This document shows positions 17,874 to 26,716 of a stretch of 64,000 bases of DNA, in pieces. Source of the stretch: Caulobacter sp. BK020 (GTDB taxonomy: Bacteria > Pseudomonadota > Alphaproteobacteria > Caulobacterales > Caulobacteraceae). Made by a program: the position numbers and the translations under genes. How positions within the stretch are numbered: the first letter of the stretch is position 1; the number at the start of each line of letters is the position of its first letter. The stretch is taken from positions 124,001 to 188,000 of the forward strand of contig NZ_SLZL01000005.1 of assembly GCF_004342605.1 (NCBI RefSeq), in the 5' to 3' direction. A model generated the notes under the pieces. That model was not told the origin of the DNA and did not search any database. It saw nothing but the letters and a program-made list of their open reading frames with translations.

Positions 17874-19009
17874 TGGCGGAACATCTCGCGGGCGATGATC
17901 ACCCGCATGATCTCGTTGGTCCCTTCCAGGATCTGGTGGACGCGCAGGTCGCGGACGATGCGTTCCAGCGGATAGTCCTGCAGGTAGCCGTAGCCGCCGT
18001 GCAGTTGCAGGGCGTCGTTGGCCACCTGGAAACCGGCGTCGGTGGCGAAGCGCTTGGCCATGGCGCACAGCTTGGTGGCCTCCGGGTCGCGGTTGTCCAG
18101 GGCGGCGGCGGCGCGGCGAACCATCAGCCGGGCGGCCTCCAGCTCGGTGGCCATGTCGGCCAGCTTGAACTGCAGGGCCTGAAAATCCTTCAGCGGACGG
18201 CCGAACTGATTGCGGGTCTCCAGATAGGCCTTGGCGGTGTCGAGGGCGAACTGGGCCCCGCCCAGCGAGCAGGAGGCGATGTTCAGCCGCCCGCCGTCCA
18301 GACCCATCATGGCGAAGCGGAACCCCTCGCCCTCCTGGCCGATCCGGTTGGCCACGGGCACGCGGCAGTCGTCGAAGTTCACCGCCGCGGTCGGCTGCGA
18401 CTTCCAGCCCATCTTGCGCTCGTTGGCCCCGAAGCTGAGGCCCGGCGCCCCCTTCTCGACCACGAAGGCCGAGACGCCCCTGGCGCCGTCGCCGCCGGTG
18501 CGGGCCATGACCACATAGACGTCCGACACCCCGCCGCCCGAGATGAAGGCCTTGCCGCCATTCAGGACATAATGGTCGCCGTCCAGCTTGGCCGTCGTGC
18601 GCATGTTGGCCGCGTCGGAGCCGGAGCCGGGCTCGGTCAGACAGTAGCTGGCGATCAGCTCCATCGTCGTCAGGCGCGGCAGGTAGCGCCGGCGCAGGTC
18701 GTCCGAGCCGAACCGGTCGATCATCCACGAGGCCATGTTGTGGATGGTCAGATAGGCCGCCGTCGGCACGTCGCCGTAGCTGAGCGCCTCGAAGATGATC
18801 GAGGCGTCCAGGCGCGTCAGGCCGCTGCCGCCGACGTCGTCCTGGACATAGATGCCGGCGAAACCCAGGCCCGCCGCCTCGCGCAGCACGTCGACCGGGA
18901 AGTGCTTCTTCTCGTCCCATTCGGCGGAGTGCGGGGCAAGGCGTTCCGCCGCAAAGCCCGACGCCATGTCCTGGATAGCGCGTTGATCGTCGTTGAGCGC
19001 GAAATCCAT
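17870..19009 (-). CDS. Isobutyryl-CoA dehydrogenase (acyl-CoA dehydrogenase family)
   Basis: A 379-residue FAD acyl-CoA dehydrogenase. Motifs include [15 protein letters not shown] (flavin-binding strand), [23 protein letters not shown], the C-terminal [34 protein letters not shown] with the catalytic Glu region, and IAREMFRQ at the end. Length and sequence fit isobutyryl- or short branched-chain acyl-CoA dehydrogenase. It is first in a four-gene operon ending with 3-hydroxyisobutyryl-CoA hydrolase, so valine degradation is the likely pathway. The substrate cannot be fixed from sequence alone. Confidence 0.93.
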   Translation of the reverse strand: MDFALNDDQRAIQDMASGFAAERLAPHSAEWDEKKHFPVDVLREAAGLGFAGIYVQDDVGGSGLTRLDASIIFEALSYGDVPTAAYLTIHNMASWMIDRFGSDDLRRRYLPRLTTMELIASYCLTEPGSGSDAANMRTTAKLDGDHYVLNGGKAFISGGGVSDVYVVMARTGGDGARGVSAFVVEKGAPGLSFGANERKMGWKSQPTAAVNFDDCRVPVANRIGQEGEGFRFAMMGLDGGRLNIASCSLGGAQFALDTAKAYLETRNQFGRPLKDFQALQFKLADMATELEAARLMVRRAAAALDNRDPEATKLCAMAKRFATDAGFQVANDALQLHGGYGYLQDYPLERIVRDLRVHQILEGTNEIMRVIIAREMFRQ

Positions 19010-19217
19010 GCGCGATACCCTCCCAAGCGAGGCAGAGTGAACCCCTGGCCTTCTTGGTCGCTGACGTGCCGCGCCGTCGCGACTGTGTCAATCATATCTC
19101 ACCTGGCGACTTTGAATGCCGCAGTGCGCAAAAAGCCGGCGCCAAGTGTCGCACCGGCCTTGATCCGACCGTCCTCCAGTATCAAATCGCGGCCATCGGA
19201 GGCGTAGTCTTTCTGTC

Positions 19218-19664
19218 ATGCGTAAGTTCACTGCCGTTTTCGCCGCCCTCGCGGCGCTGGTCACCCTCGTGTCGGCACCGGCCCAGGCCGCCGATCTCGG
19301 CGTGTGGACCGGCCCCAAGGACAATGTCCGGGTGGCGATCAAGAGCTGCGGGACCAGCACCTGCGGCACCGTGGTCTATGCCAGCCCCAAGGCCGAGGCC
19401 GACGCCCGCAAAAGCGGCCTGACCACCCTGGTCGGCCAGCAGCTGCTGCGCGACTTCGAGCCCACCCGCAACGGCGCCATGCGCGGCAAGGTCTTCGTGC
19501 CGACCCTGAAGGTCACCCTGGTGGGCACCGCCGAGTTCATCGACGCCCGCACCATGAAGGCCAAGGGCTGCGTCCTGGGCGGGCTGATCTGCAAGTCGCA
19601 GGTCTGGCGCCGCATCGACGGCCTCCAGCAGGCCCGCGTCGACAACGTCAACTACGCGCCGTAG
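19218..19664 (+). CDS. DUF2147 secreted protein
   Basis: 148 residues with a Sec signal (KFTAVFAALAALVTLVSAPAQA) and a DUF2147 domain: LGVWTGPKDNVRVAIKSCG at the N-terminus, two cysteines in KSCGTSTCGTVVYA that probably form a disulfide, and GKVFVPTLKVTLVGTAEFIDARTMKAKGC later. Members are small periplasmic beta-rich proteins whose function is not established; some bind lipid-like molecules in structures. It diverges from the valine operon, with a 208-bp shared upstream region. Confidence 0.87.
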   Translation: MRKFTAVFAALAALVTLVSAPAQAADLGVWTGPKDNVRVAIKSCGTSTCGTVVYASPKAEADARKSGLTTLVGQQLLRDFEPTRNGAMRGKVFVPTLKVTLVGTAEFIDARTMKAKGCVLGGLICKSQVWRRIDGLQQARVDNVNYAP

Positions 19665-19670
19665 TCCGGA

Positions 19671-20681
19671 CTAGTTCAGCCCTTTCAGGAACGCGGTCAG
19701 GCCGGCGAAATAGGCGGCCTGGTCGTCGTACATCGCCATGTGGCTGCCGTTGGCCAGGTACAGATACCGACCCCTGGGCAGTTCCTTCGACATCTTCTCC
19801 ATATAGGCCGGGTCCATGGTGTCGTACCGGGCGCCGATCACCAGGGTCGGCACGGCGATGCGCTTGAGGTCGGCGAACCGGTCCCAGTGGGCGAGCAGGC
19901 CGCTGGCCCCGAGCTCGCTTGGCCCCTGCAGCAGGGTGTAGAGTTCGCCGTTCAGCTGGGCGAACGAATGGGTCACCGGCTCGGGCCACTGGTCGGCGGG
20001 CCGGCGCAGGATGTGCTTTTCGTAGTGCATCGGCATCAGCGTGCCCATGTAGTCCGGGTCCGACGTCTTGCCCGCCGCCTCCAGCGCCTTGACCTTGGCC
20101 AGCTGAGCCGGGTCCATCTGCGGCATCAGCACCTTGGCGGCGTAGTCGTTATAGGCCGGGATCGAGGCCATCATGTTCGAGATGACCACGCACTTCAGGT
20201 TGGCCTGGTATTTGAGGGCGTATTCGATCGCCAGCACCCCGCCCCAGCTGTGGCCCAGCACGCAGAAGTCGCCGGCGTCCAGGTCCAGCGCCTTTCGCAC
20301 CTGCTCCACCTCGTCGACGAAGCGCTCGATGGTCCATAGCCTGGTGTCGGTCGGCTTGTCGGAACGCCCGGACCCCAGCTGGTCGTAATAGATGTATTCG
20401 ATCCCCTGGGCCGGGAAGTAGCTGTCGAACGCCTCGAAATAGTCGTGGGTCGCGCCCGGACCGCCGTGCAGCAGCAGCACCTTCAGCTTGGGGTTCGAAC
20501 CGACGCGCTTGGTCCAGACGCGGAACTTGCCCGACGGCGTGTCGATGTCGACCATCCTCACCCCGCCCGACCAGGCGTCCGGCGCCTTGGCGTCGTAATA
20601 GCTGGCCGGCGGCGCCTGTCGCGCCAGGGCCGGGGTCGCCAGCAGCGCCAGGGCCGCGATCGCCATCACAAGCCGGTTCAT
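19671..20681 (-). CDS. Proline iminopeptidase-like alpha/beta hydrolase, exported
   Basis: An alpha/beta-hydrolase of the S33 proline-specific peptidase family with an N-terminal signal peptide (MNRLVMAIAALALLATPALA). It shows HGGPGATHDYF (oxyanion loop), YYDQLGSGRSDKP, the nucleophile elbow GHSWGG, acid residue in IGARYDTMD and the catalytic His in GSHMAMYDD. The start at 20681 puts the signal first; an earlier in-frame Met at 20738 adds 19 non-signal residues. It probably cleaves N-terminal Pro from peptides in the periplasm. Confidence 0.9.
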   Translation of the reverse strand: MNRLVMAIAALALLATPALARQAPPASYYDAKAPDAWSGGVRMVDIDTPSGKFRVWTKRVGSNPKLKVLLLHGGPGATHDYFEAFDSYFPAQGIEYIYYDQLGSGRSDKPTDTRLWTIERFVDEVEQVRKALDLDAGDFCVLGHSWGGVLAIEYALKYQANLKCVVISNMMASIPAYNDYAAKVLMPQMDPAQLAKVKALEAAGKTSDPDYMGTLMPMHYEKHILRRPADQWPEPVTHSFAQLNGELYTLLQGPSELGASGLLAHWDRFADLKRIAVPTLVIGARYDTMDPAYMEKMSKELPRGRYLYLANGSHMAMYDDQAAYFAGLTAFLKGLN

Positions 20682-20797
20682 CGTGTCGTCCCCAGTCAGC
20701 CAGGGCGCGAGCATTGGCCAGGCCCGTGCGTTCGGCAAGCGCCCTTAAGCAACCAACCACCTTGCCTCGCGCCGCTGGCCGCGCGACACCCTAGGCC

Positions 20798-21799
20798 ATG
20801 ACCACGCCGCCCCTCGCCCCCTACCCCGCCACCCGCCTGCGCCGCCTGCGCCAGGCCGACTGGACCCGCCGCCTGGTCCGCGAGACCACGCTGGAGCCGT
20901 CCGACCTGATCTGGTCGATGGTCGTGCACGAGGGCGAAGGGACGATCCCGGTGGCCTCGATGCCCGGCGTCGAGCGCCTCAGCGTCAAGGACGCCGCCAA
21001 GGCCGCCGTGCGGGCCCGCGACCTGGGCATCCCCGCCATCGCCATCTTCCCGCACATCGACGGCGCCCGGAAGGACGCCGCCGGCTCGATCGCCGCCGAT
21101 CCGGACGGCGTGATCCCCCGCGCGGTCAAGGCCATGAAGGACGCCGCTCCCGAGGTCGGCATCATGTGCGACGTGGCGCTGGACCCCTTCACCGACCACG
21201 GCCACGACGGCGTGGTCGAGGGCGGCAGAATCCTCAACGACCCGACCATCGAGCGGCTGATCGAACAGGGGCTGATGCAAGCCCAGGCCGGCGCCGACAT
21301 CCTGGCCCCGTCCGACATGATGGACGGCCGGATCGGCAAGCTGCGGGCGGCCCTGGAGGGCGCGAGCTTCCAGGACACGATGATCATGTCCTACGCCGCC
21401 AAGTACGCCTCGGCCTTCTACGGCCCCTATCGCGACGCGATCGGCTCGGCCAAGCTGTCGGCGGGCCAGGGGGACAAGAAGACCTATCAAATGGACCCCG
21501 CCAACAGCGAGGAAGCCATCCGCGAGGTCGCCCTCGACATCGCCGAGGGGGCCGACATGGTCATGGTCAAGCCCGGCCTGCCCTATCTCGACATCCTGCG
21601 CCGCCTGGTCGACGAATTCCGCATGCCCACCTACGCCTTCCAGGTTTCGGGCGAGTACGCGATGATCAAGGCCGCGGCCCAGAACGGCTGGATCGACCAC
21701 GACCGCGCCGTCCTGGAGAGCCTGACGGCCTTCAAGCGGGCCGGCGCGGCTGGGATCATCACCTATTTCGCGCCCTGGGCGGCGGAGCGGCTGGGCTGA
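20798..21799 (+). CDS. hemB: Porphobilinogen synthase HemB (delta-aminolevulinate dehydratase)
   Basis: Condenses two 5-aminolevulinates to porphobilinogen. 333 residues. The active-site lysine is in MVKPGLPYLDILR and the other Schiff-base lysine near MIMSYAAKYASAFYGP. The metal-site region reads DVALDPFTDHGHDG with no triple cysteine, so the enzyme belongs to the zinc-independent, Mg2+-responsive class. Genes 3' of it are tightly spaced (1-nt gap), suggesting an operon. Confidence 0.98.
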   Translation: MTTPPLAPYPATRLRRLRQADWTRRLVRETTLEPSDLIWSMVVHEGEGTIPVASMPGVERLSVKDAAKAAVRARDLGIPAIAIFPHIDGARKDAAGSIAADPDGVIPRAVKAMKDAAPEVGIMCDVALDPFTDHGHDGVVEGGRILNDPTIERLIEQGLMQAQAGADILAPSDMMDGRIGKLRAALEGASFQDTMIMSYAAKYASAFYGPYRDAIGSAKLSAGQGDKKTYQMDPANSEEAIREVALDIAEGADMVMVKPGLPYLDILRRLVDEFRMPTYAFQVSGEYAMIKAAAQNGWIDHDRAVLESLTAFKRAGAAGIITYFAPWAAERLG

Positions 21800-21800
21800 G

Positions 21801-22205
21801 ATGCGGTTCGGGGAGCTCAGGTCGATCGCGCACAACTTTGCGGACTCGATCTCGAGCGGCATCGGCCTGCCGATCGGCGTCTACGGCTACGATATCTTCG
21901 AAGAAGCCCAGGCCTCTGCGGACGGCTATATCGAGATCGACTTCATCGCCAGCCAGGTTTACGGCGGGTCCACCTCGCGGGTCCTCACCGAGGCGCTCCG
22001 CCAGTATAAACATTGGCTGCCCACGCTGGTCGCCAAGCACGGCGCCGAGCTGTCTTATTTCACACAGCTGACGGCCCGTTTCGCCGTGGACAGAGTCTAC
22101 GGCCCCTACTTCACCGTGAGCATATCCGACGCCAAGGGACGGTCGGATACGACCACCTACCAGGGCGTTGGCGGAAAGAAGCTGACTAAGCCTCTTACGC
22201 AATGA
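21801..22205 (+). CDS. Hypothetical protein between hemB and a Nudix gene
   Basis: 134 residues with no family I recognise. It starts one base after the hemB stop and its end overlaps the Nudix start in ATGA, so it sits in a transcript with both. The sequence is soluble-looking, with an N-terminal helix (FGELRSIAHNFADSIS), a strand-rich middle (YIEIDFIASQVYGG), a helical stretch (LTEALRQYKHWLPTLVAKHG) and a C-terminal beta part ending GVGGKKLTKP. No signal peptide or membrane segment. Confidence 0.75.
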   Translation: MRFGELRSIAHNFADSISSGIGLPIGVYGYDIFEEAQASADGYIEIDFIASQVYGGSTSRVLTEALRQYKHWLPTLVAKHGAELSYFTQLTARFAVDRVYGPYFTVSISDAKGRSDTTTYQGVGGKKLTKPLTQ

Positions 22206-22606
22206 CCCGTGTCATCGACATCGTCACCGCCGTGATCCGCGACGAGGGCGGCCGCATGCTGGTGGTCCGCAAGCGCGGCACGGCGATCTTCATGAAGCCG
22301 GGCGGCAAGCGCGAGCCCGGCGAGGACGACCTGACCGCCCTGGCGCGCGAACTGGACGAGGAGATCGGCTGCCGGCTGGTCGCCGCCGACCTGCTGGGCG
22401 CCTTCGAGGCTCCGGCCGCCAACGAACCCGGCTTCACCGTGCGGGCGGCCACCTACCTTGCGACGGTGGAAGGCGCGGTCGCCGCCCGCGCCGAGATCGA
22501 GGAACTGGCCTGGATCGACCCGGCCGCGCCGGGCGACATCGTCCTGGCCCCGCTGATGCGGACGGTGTTGGCGCGACTGCTCGCGCGGGAGCCAAATCCG
22601 GCGTAA
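22202..22606 (+). CDS. Nudix hydrolase
   Basis: 134-residue Nudix-fold protein with an intact Nudix box, from Gly35 through Glu41, Arg49-Glu50 and Glu53-Glu54 to Gly56. The N-terminus (VIDIVTAVIRDEGGRMLVVRK) and small size suggest a MutT-like (d)NTP or related pyrophosphatase; a 7,8-dihydro-8-oxoguanine triphosphatase role is possible but unproven. It overlaps the upstream hypothetical gene by 4 nt, so it is probably co-transcribed with hemB. Confidence 0.92.
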   Translation: MTRVIDIVTAVIRDEGGRMLVVRKRGTAIFMKPGGKREPGEDDLTALARELDEEIGCRLVAADLLGAFEAPAANEPGFTVRAATYLATVEGAVAARAEIEELAWIDPAAPGDIVLAPLMRTVLARLLAREPNPA

Positions 22607-22676
22607 CCTCGTTTCCAGTGTTCGGCCCAAGGCCGCGTACGACGGCCCGGGTCGACCTCGATAACGGAGGTGACGC

Positions 22677-22934
22677 ATGGACGCCGATTTCAACGATACC
22701 GGAAGACCCGAACTGCTCGCCCATGAGCAGACCTATCACGGATTCAGCATCCTGCTGCGATGGTGCATGCTGGGCTTGGCCACCGCCATCTCGACCCTGA
22801 CCCTGTGGTTCGCCACCCCGGCCGGCTTCCTGGGCGGGCTGGTCATCGGGATCCTGGTGTTCGCGGTCGGCTACATGATCCTGGTGCGCCGCGAGGAGAA
22901 ACAGCCGCTGAGCCTGTGGGTCGAAGGGCGGTAG
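22677..22934 (+). CDS. Small membrane protein, aa3-type cytochrome c oxidase subunit IV-like
   Basis: 85 residues: an N-terminal cytosolic stretch with E-Q-T-Y-H-G-F (residues 17-23) followed by two adjacent hydrophobic segments (about 26-48 and 50-71) and a short basic/polar tail. The E-x-T-Y-x-G-F motif before a membrane helix matches the bacterial aa3-type oxidase subunit IV family, though this protein has extra length and two helices. GGAGG precedes the ATG. It lies next to no other oxidase gene. Confidence 0.6.
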   Translation: MDADFNDTGRPELLAHEQTYHGFSILLRWCMLGLATAISTLTLWFATPAGFLGGLVIGILVFAVGYMILVRREEKQPLSLWVEGR

Positions 22935-22943
22935 ACGCCGCCG

Positions 22944-23005
22944 GGACGCGCACTCACGGCAGGGCGTCAGCCGGTTGGCCAGGCAGTGGCCGTGAGTGCC
23001 TGTCC
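22944..23005. repeat. GTGAGTGC palindrome family P, copy 1
   Basis: Inverted repeat with arms GGACGCGCACTCACGGC (22944-22960) and GCCGTGAGTGCCTGTCC (22989-23005). This is one of five related elements whose arms contain GTGAGTGC and end in GTCC(CC); the others start at 23075, 35405, 35536 and 44403. Confidence 0.75.
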
Positions 23006-23074
23006 CCACCTTGATCCGCTGAGTCGGGCCTTGGACCCCATTCAGGATGAACGATCCAGCGCCGTGGACGACGT

Positions 23075-23142
23075 GGGGGATACGCACTCACGCGAGGCGC
23101 TGGGAATCATCGGCTTCGGTCTTGCCGTGAGTGCGCGTCCCC
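23075..23142. repeat. GTGAGTGC palindrome family P, copy 2
   Basis: Arms GGGGGATACGCACTCACG (from 23075) and CGTGAGTGCGCGTCCCC (to 23142). It is next to copy 1 and, like it, lies at one end of the composite repeat region that is mirrored at 34.7-35.6 kb. Confidence 0.75.
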
Positions 23143-23177
23143 GGCGGTTATCCTCGGCCTATCCGCAACCAACCCCC

Positions 23178-23325
23178 GCAAAATCAACGCCCTGAACTTT
23201 CTCGACCCCAATCTGTCCTCACCCTGTCCGGGCGCCCTTATCCTGACCTCACCTCGACGCAGGGAAAGGGCGCATGGCCAGCGACCGATGCGGCGGCGGG
23301 GGGCGATCGAGCGGGAAGCTCCGTC
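23178..23325. repeat. Composite repeat module Q, copy A
   Basis: About 148 bp beginning AAAATCAACGCC and ending ATCGAGCGGG...GTCGG. It is nearly identical by eye (roughly 85-90 percent) to the reverse complement of 35222-35373. It includes a shared core, GACCTCACCTCG followed by GCAGGGAAAGGGCGCATGG, and GATGCGGCGGCGGGGGGCG. No open frame with coding character was seen. Confidence 0.8.
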
Positions 23326-23341
23326 GGCGGTCCTTGTCCGC

Positions 23342-23541
23342 GTGTGTAGGGACAGGACCAAACCTTGCGTCTCTGGTGCCGGTCGGGCCTGTTATACAGA
23401 TACGACGTGATGCAAGGGCTGACTTAGCAACAGGCGGGCGGTGACGCGCTCGCGGTCCGGGACCGGGTGTCGTTGACCTGGCCCGCCCGTCGGAGGCTTC
23501 AAGGCGGCGAGGCTCTAACAGGGCTCGGCGTCGCGCGCTTC
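23342..23541. other. Non-repeated middle of the left composite repeat region
   Basis: This 200-bp stretch between modules Q and S has no counterpart in the right-hand region. It contains a sigma70-like TATACAGAT sequence at about 23392-23400 followed by GC-rich self-complementary sequence (GGCGGGC...GCCCGCC and GGTCCGGGACC). It could contain a small RNA or be repeat debris; nothing identifies it. Confidence 0.3.
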
Positions 23542-23785
23542 CGGATAACGACCGCGCGGAGCGATCTGGGCTTCGTCGAAACGGTTAGTCTTTACATTCC
23601 TCCGGACGATGTCCGGCGCTCCGCGACCCTTTCCATTCGCTCAGCGGCCAGCCGCGTGAGGTCGAGAGATCGTGCCGGTGAAAGCCCCCTCAGTCGGCGG
23701 AGTTTATCCTGCGGCCTGCCAGAGGCCGGTCCGGAGGGCCGACAGCTCCCCCAGAGGGGGAGGCAGCCCGAAGGGCCGGAGGGGG
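23542..23785. repeat. Composite repeat module S plus R2 palindrome, copy A
   Basis: Starts CGGATAACG and ends GGAGGGGG. It is matched by the reverse complement of 34719-35008 over its length, including CGGACGATGTCCGG, GCTCCGCGACCCTTTCCAT, and the R2 element (23684-23785) with AGTCGGCGGAGTTTATCC. R2-type elements also occur at 54140 and 58365. The region directly precedes the 3' end of an acyl-CoA dehydrogenase gene. Confidence 0.8.
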
Positions 23786-23817
23786 TTTCGCGGCGCTTCA
23801 GGACGGAAAGGACTTCC

Positions 23818-24981
23818 TCAATAGCTCTTCGGCAGACCCAGCACCCGTTCGGCGATGAAGTTCAGGATCATCTCGCGGCTGACCGGCGCGATCCGGGCGA
23901 TCATCGCCTCGCGGAAATAGCGCTCGACGTCGTATTCCCTGGCGTAGCCCATGCCGCCATGCGCCAGGACCGAGGCCTCGCAGGCGGTGAAGCCGGCCTC
24001 GGCGCCCAGGTACTTGGCCGCATTGGCTTCGGCCCCGCAGTCCTGGCCGGCGTCGTAAAGGGCGGCGGCCTTGAAGGCCAGGAGGCTGGCGGCCTCCAGT
24101 TCGGCCCACGATCTGGCCAGGGGGTGGGCCACGCCCTGGTTCTGGCCGATCGGCCGGCCGAACACCACGCGCTCGCGGGCATAGGTCGCGGCCTTGGCCA
24201 GGGCCGCCCGGCCCAGGCCGATGGCCTCGACCGCGAACAGCACCCGCTCGGGATTGAGGCCGTGCAGCAGGTAGGAAAAGCCCTTGCCCTCCTCGCCAAC
24301 CAGATCGTCGGCGGGCACGAACAGGTCCTCGATGAACAGCATGTTACACTCGACCGCCTTGCGCCCCATCTTGGGGATCGGCTTGGCCTCGATCTTCTCG
24401 CGGTCGGTGTAGAACAGGCTGAGGCCCTGGGTCGGCTTGGCGCACTGCTCCTTGGGCGTGGTCCGGGCGATGATCAGGATCTTGTTGGCGCGCTGGGCGC
24501 CGGTCGTCCAGATCTTGCGACCGTTCAGGCGATAGCCGCCCTCGACCGTCTCGGCCCGGGTCTCCAGGCTGGAGGTGTCCAGGCCCGAATTGGGCTCGGT
24601 GACCGCGAAGCACATCTTGTCCTGACCCGAGATCAGTCGCGGCAGGTGCTGCCGGCGCTGCGCGTCGGTGCCGAACTTCACGATCGGCATCGGGCCGAAG
24701 ATGTTCAGGTGGATGGCGCTGGCGCCCGAAAAGCCCGCGCCCGACTGGGCCACGGTCTGCATCATGATCGCCGCCTCGGTCAGGCCCAGCCCGGCTCCGC
24801 CGACGCTCTCGGGCATGGCCACGCCCAGCCAGCCGCCCTCGGCGATGGCGGTCACGAATGCCTCGGGGAAGATCCCGGTCTCATCGGTGCGGCGCCAATA
24901 GTCGTCGTCGAAGTCGGCGCACAGCCTGGCGACGCCGTCGCGAATGGCTTCCTGGTCCTCGGTCAGCCCAAATCCGCCCAT
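23818..24981 (-). CDS. Acyl-CoA dehydrogenase family protein
   Basis: 387 residues with the three-domain acyl-CoA dehydrogenase layout: N-terminal helical domain (GFGLTEDQEAIRDGVARLC), FAVTEPNSGLDTSSLETRAE and KIWTTGAQRANKILIIARTT in the beta domain, and C-terminal HGGMGYAREYDVERYFREA. The usual catalytic Glu position in the last motif is not certain. Substrate unknown. It lies next to an amino acid oxidase-like gene (45 bp apart) on the same strand and might share a transcript. Module S repeats follow its 3' end. Confidence 0.93.
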   Translation of the reverse strand: MGGFGLTEDQEAIRDGVARLCADFDDDYWRRTDETGIFPEAFVTAIAEGGWLGVAMPESVGGAGLGLTEAAIMMQTVAQSGAGFSGASAIHLNIFGPMPIVKFGTDAQRRQHLPRLISGQDKMCFAVTEPNSGLDTSSLETRAETVEGGYRLNGRKIWTTGAQRANKILIIARTTPKEQCAKPTQGLSLFYTDREKIEAKPIPKMGRKAVECNMLFIEDLFVPADDLVGEEGKGFSYLLHGLNPERVLFAVEAIGLGRAALAKAATYARERVVFGRPIGQNQGVAHPLARSWAELEAASLLAFKAAALYDAGQDCGAEANAAKYLGAEAGFTACEASVLAHGGMGYAREYDVERYFREAMIARIAPVSREMILNFIAERVLGLPKSY

Positions 24982-25026
24982 TCGCCCCTGCCCTGCCTTG
25001 CTGGTTATGGTTCTTGTCGTCTCGGC

Positions 25027-26016
25027 TCAGGTCCTCGAAAAGCGCCGCGCATCCAGCGACGCGGCGTCCGGGCCTGGGTTATCACCCTTCAGATACGCCG
25101 CGGCCAGATCGGCCACAAGCGGGGCCAGCAGCCAGCCGTTGCGGCGGGCCCCGACCGCCAGCACCACGCCCGGCGTGGCGCCCCAGCCCACCAGGGGCAG
25201 GCCATCGGGCGTGGCGGCCCGGATACCGACCTCGGTGGTCATCCGCGCCTCGGCCAACTCCGGACGCAGGCGGATCGCCGCCGCGCGCAGGGCCTGCGTC
25301 GCCGAAAGATCGACGGCCAGGTCGGCCCGGCCCGTCTCCATGGTGGCGCCGATCGCCGGCCGTTCGCCGGGGCAGATATAGACCCCCTCGCCCCGGACCA
25401 CCGGACCACTCGAAGGTCCGCGGTCGGCGCGCAGAATCTGGCCCTTGATGGGGGTCAGCGCCGCCAGTTCCGGGGCCAGGCCGCCGGCGTCGCCCGCGCC
25501 CGTGGCCAGGACGACGGCCGAAAAGCCCGGCAGGTCGCCGGCGGCGAAGGCCCGGGGCGCAAAGCGTCCGCCCAGGGCCTCGAACGCGATTCGCAGAACC
25601 GACAGGGCCGGTCGCGCTTCGATCCGCCAGTCTTCGGCGTCCACCAGGGCGCCATCCAGGCGCTGGAAGGGTGCGCCCAGGGCCTCGAAGCGGGCGGCGA
25701 CGCCGGCCAGCCAGGCGGCCTCGCCCTCGACCCTCAGGCCGTCCCGCAGGATCGGCAGGCCCAGTCCCGCCGCGAAGGCGGGCCAGCGGTCGCGCGCCCG
25801 CCTCAGCAGGGCCAGGTGCGGGGTCGAGACGGGGTCGAACACCGCCTCGGCCACCGGCGCCAGCATGCCGGCCGCCACGCCGGATGCGTTGTCGCCAGGG
25901 GGATTGGGGTCGAAAAGCGTGACGTCGAACTCGGCGCGCGCCAGGGTCAGCGCCACGGCCGATCCGATCGCGCCGGCGCCGGCCACCGCCACCCGCGCGC
26001 GCAGCTTGGTCTCCAT
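25027..26016 (-). CDS. FAD-dependent amino acid oxidase (ThiO/DAO-like)
   Basis: 329-residue flavoprotein with an N-terminal Rossmann motif (VAVAGAGAIGSAVALTLA), a DNASGVAAGMLAPVAE region typical of glycine oxidase ThiO and D-amino acid oxidases, LTPIKGQILRADR, VYICPGERPAIGATME and the C-terminal GLPLVGWGATPGVVLAVG. ThiO makes the glycine imine used in thiamine thiazole synthesis; no thiG or thiS lies beside it, so this may be another oxidase of the family. Start at 26016 (METKLRARVAVAGAG) is preferred to 26025. Confidence 0.83.
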   Translation of the reverse strand: METKLRARVAVAGAGAIGSAVALTLARAEFDVTLFDPNPPGDNASGVAAGMLAPVAEAVFDPVSTPHLALLRRARDRWPAFAAGLGLPILRDGLRVEGEAAWLAGVAARFEALGAPFQRLDGALVDAEDWRIEARPALSVLRIAFEALGGRFAPRAFAAGDLPGFSAVVLATGAGDAGGLAPELAALTPIKGQILRADRGPSSGPVVRGEGVYICPGERPAIGATMETGRADLAVDLSATQALRAAAIRLRPELAEARMTTEVGIRAATPDGLPLVGWGATPGVVLAVGARRNGWLLAPLVADLAAAYLKGDNPGPDAASLDARRFSRT

Positions 26017-26197
26017 GAGCGGCAAACACCCTTGCCCGCGCCAAACGTCAAGCCCGCCGGGCCATTTTGCGGGCCTTACGGATATGTCAGACGCGTGACT
26101 AAGGCGGCGGCATGGGTCTATTCTGCGTTAACCAAGCTGGACCACACGCTTCTGGACAGAGGGCGGGCGCGCGGTCGCTGGGAGGAACGTGACGCGG

Positions 26198-26623
26198 ATG
26201 ACCGACAAACTCCCTTCCGACATGGCCCACCCCGTCGATCTCTATGTGGGCGCGCGGCTCCGGATCCGGCGAAAGGCGCTAGGCCTCAGCCAGACCCAGC
26301 TCGCCGAGGCCCTGGGCATCACCTTCCAGCAGATCCAGAAGTACGAGCGCGGCGCCAATCGCATCAGCGCCTCCAAGCTTTACGAGGCCGCGCGACTGCT
26401 GCAGTCGCCGGTGTCCTACTTCTTCGAGGGCCTGGACGAGACCCGGCGGGGCGACCTCGACGACGGTTTCGCCCAGCGCATGACTCAGTTCGTGGCCACG
26501 CCAGAGGGATTGGAGTTGGCGGGACTGTTCCCGCGACTGAACGATCGCCGCTTGCGCCGCCGGGTCGTCGACCTGGTCAAGGCGATGGTCGACGACGAGC
26601 CGGCCGGTGTCGTCGCGCCCTAG
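26198..26623 (+). CDS. XRE-family transcriptional regulator
   Basis: About 141 residues with a classic helix-turn-helix (about residues 15-70): LRIRRKALGLSQTQLAEALG, TFQQIQKYERGANRISASKL. This is followed by LQSPVSYFFEGL, a hydrophobic strand seen in a group of alphaproteobacterial XRE proteins, and a helical C-terminus (RRLRRRVVDLVKAMVDDE). GGAGG at 26181-26185 is 12 nt before this ATG and only 3 nt before an in-frame GTG at 26189, so the start is uncertain. TTAACCA at 26130, a CtrA half-site-like sequence, lies upstream. Confidence 0.85.
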   Translation: MTDKLPSDMAHPVDLYVGARLRIRRKALGLSQTQLAEALGITFQQIQKYERGANRISASKLYEAARLLQSPVSYFFEGLDETRRGDLDDGFAQRMTQFVATPEGLELAGLFPRLNDRRLRRRVVDLVKAMVDDEPAGVVAP

Positions 26624-26716
26624 CGGCGCTGTGCCGCATTCCACAAACGCCCGTTCAAGCGCAGCCTCCAGATCAGGGAGCAGGCGCGCAATGTCGCGTT
26701 AGTCGGGAGCGTAGGC

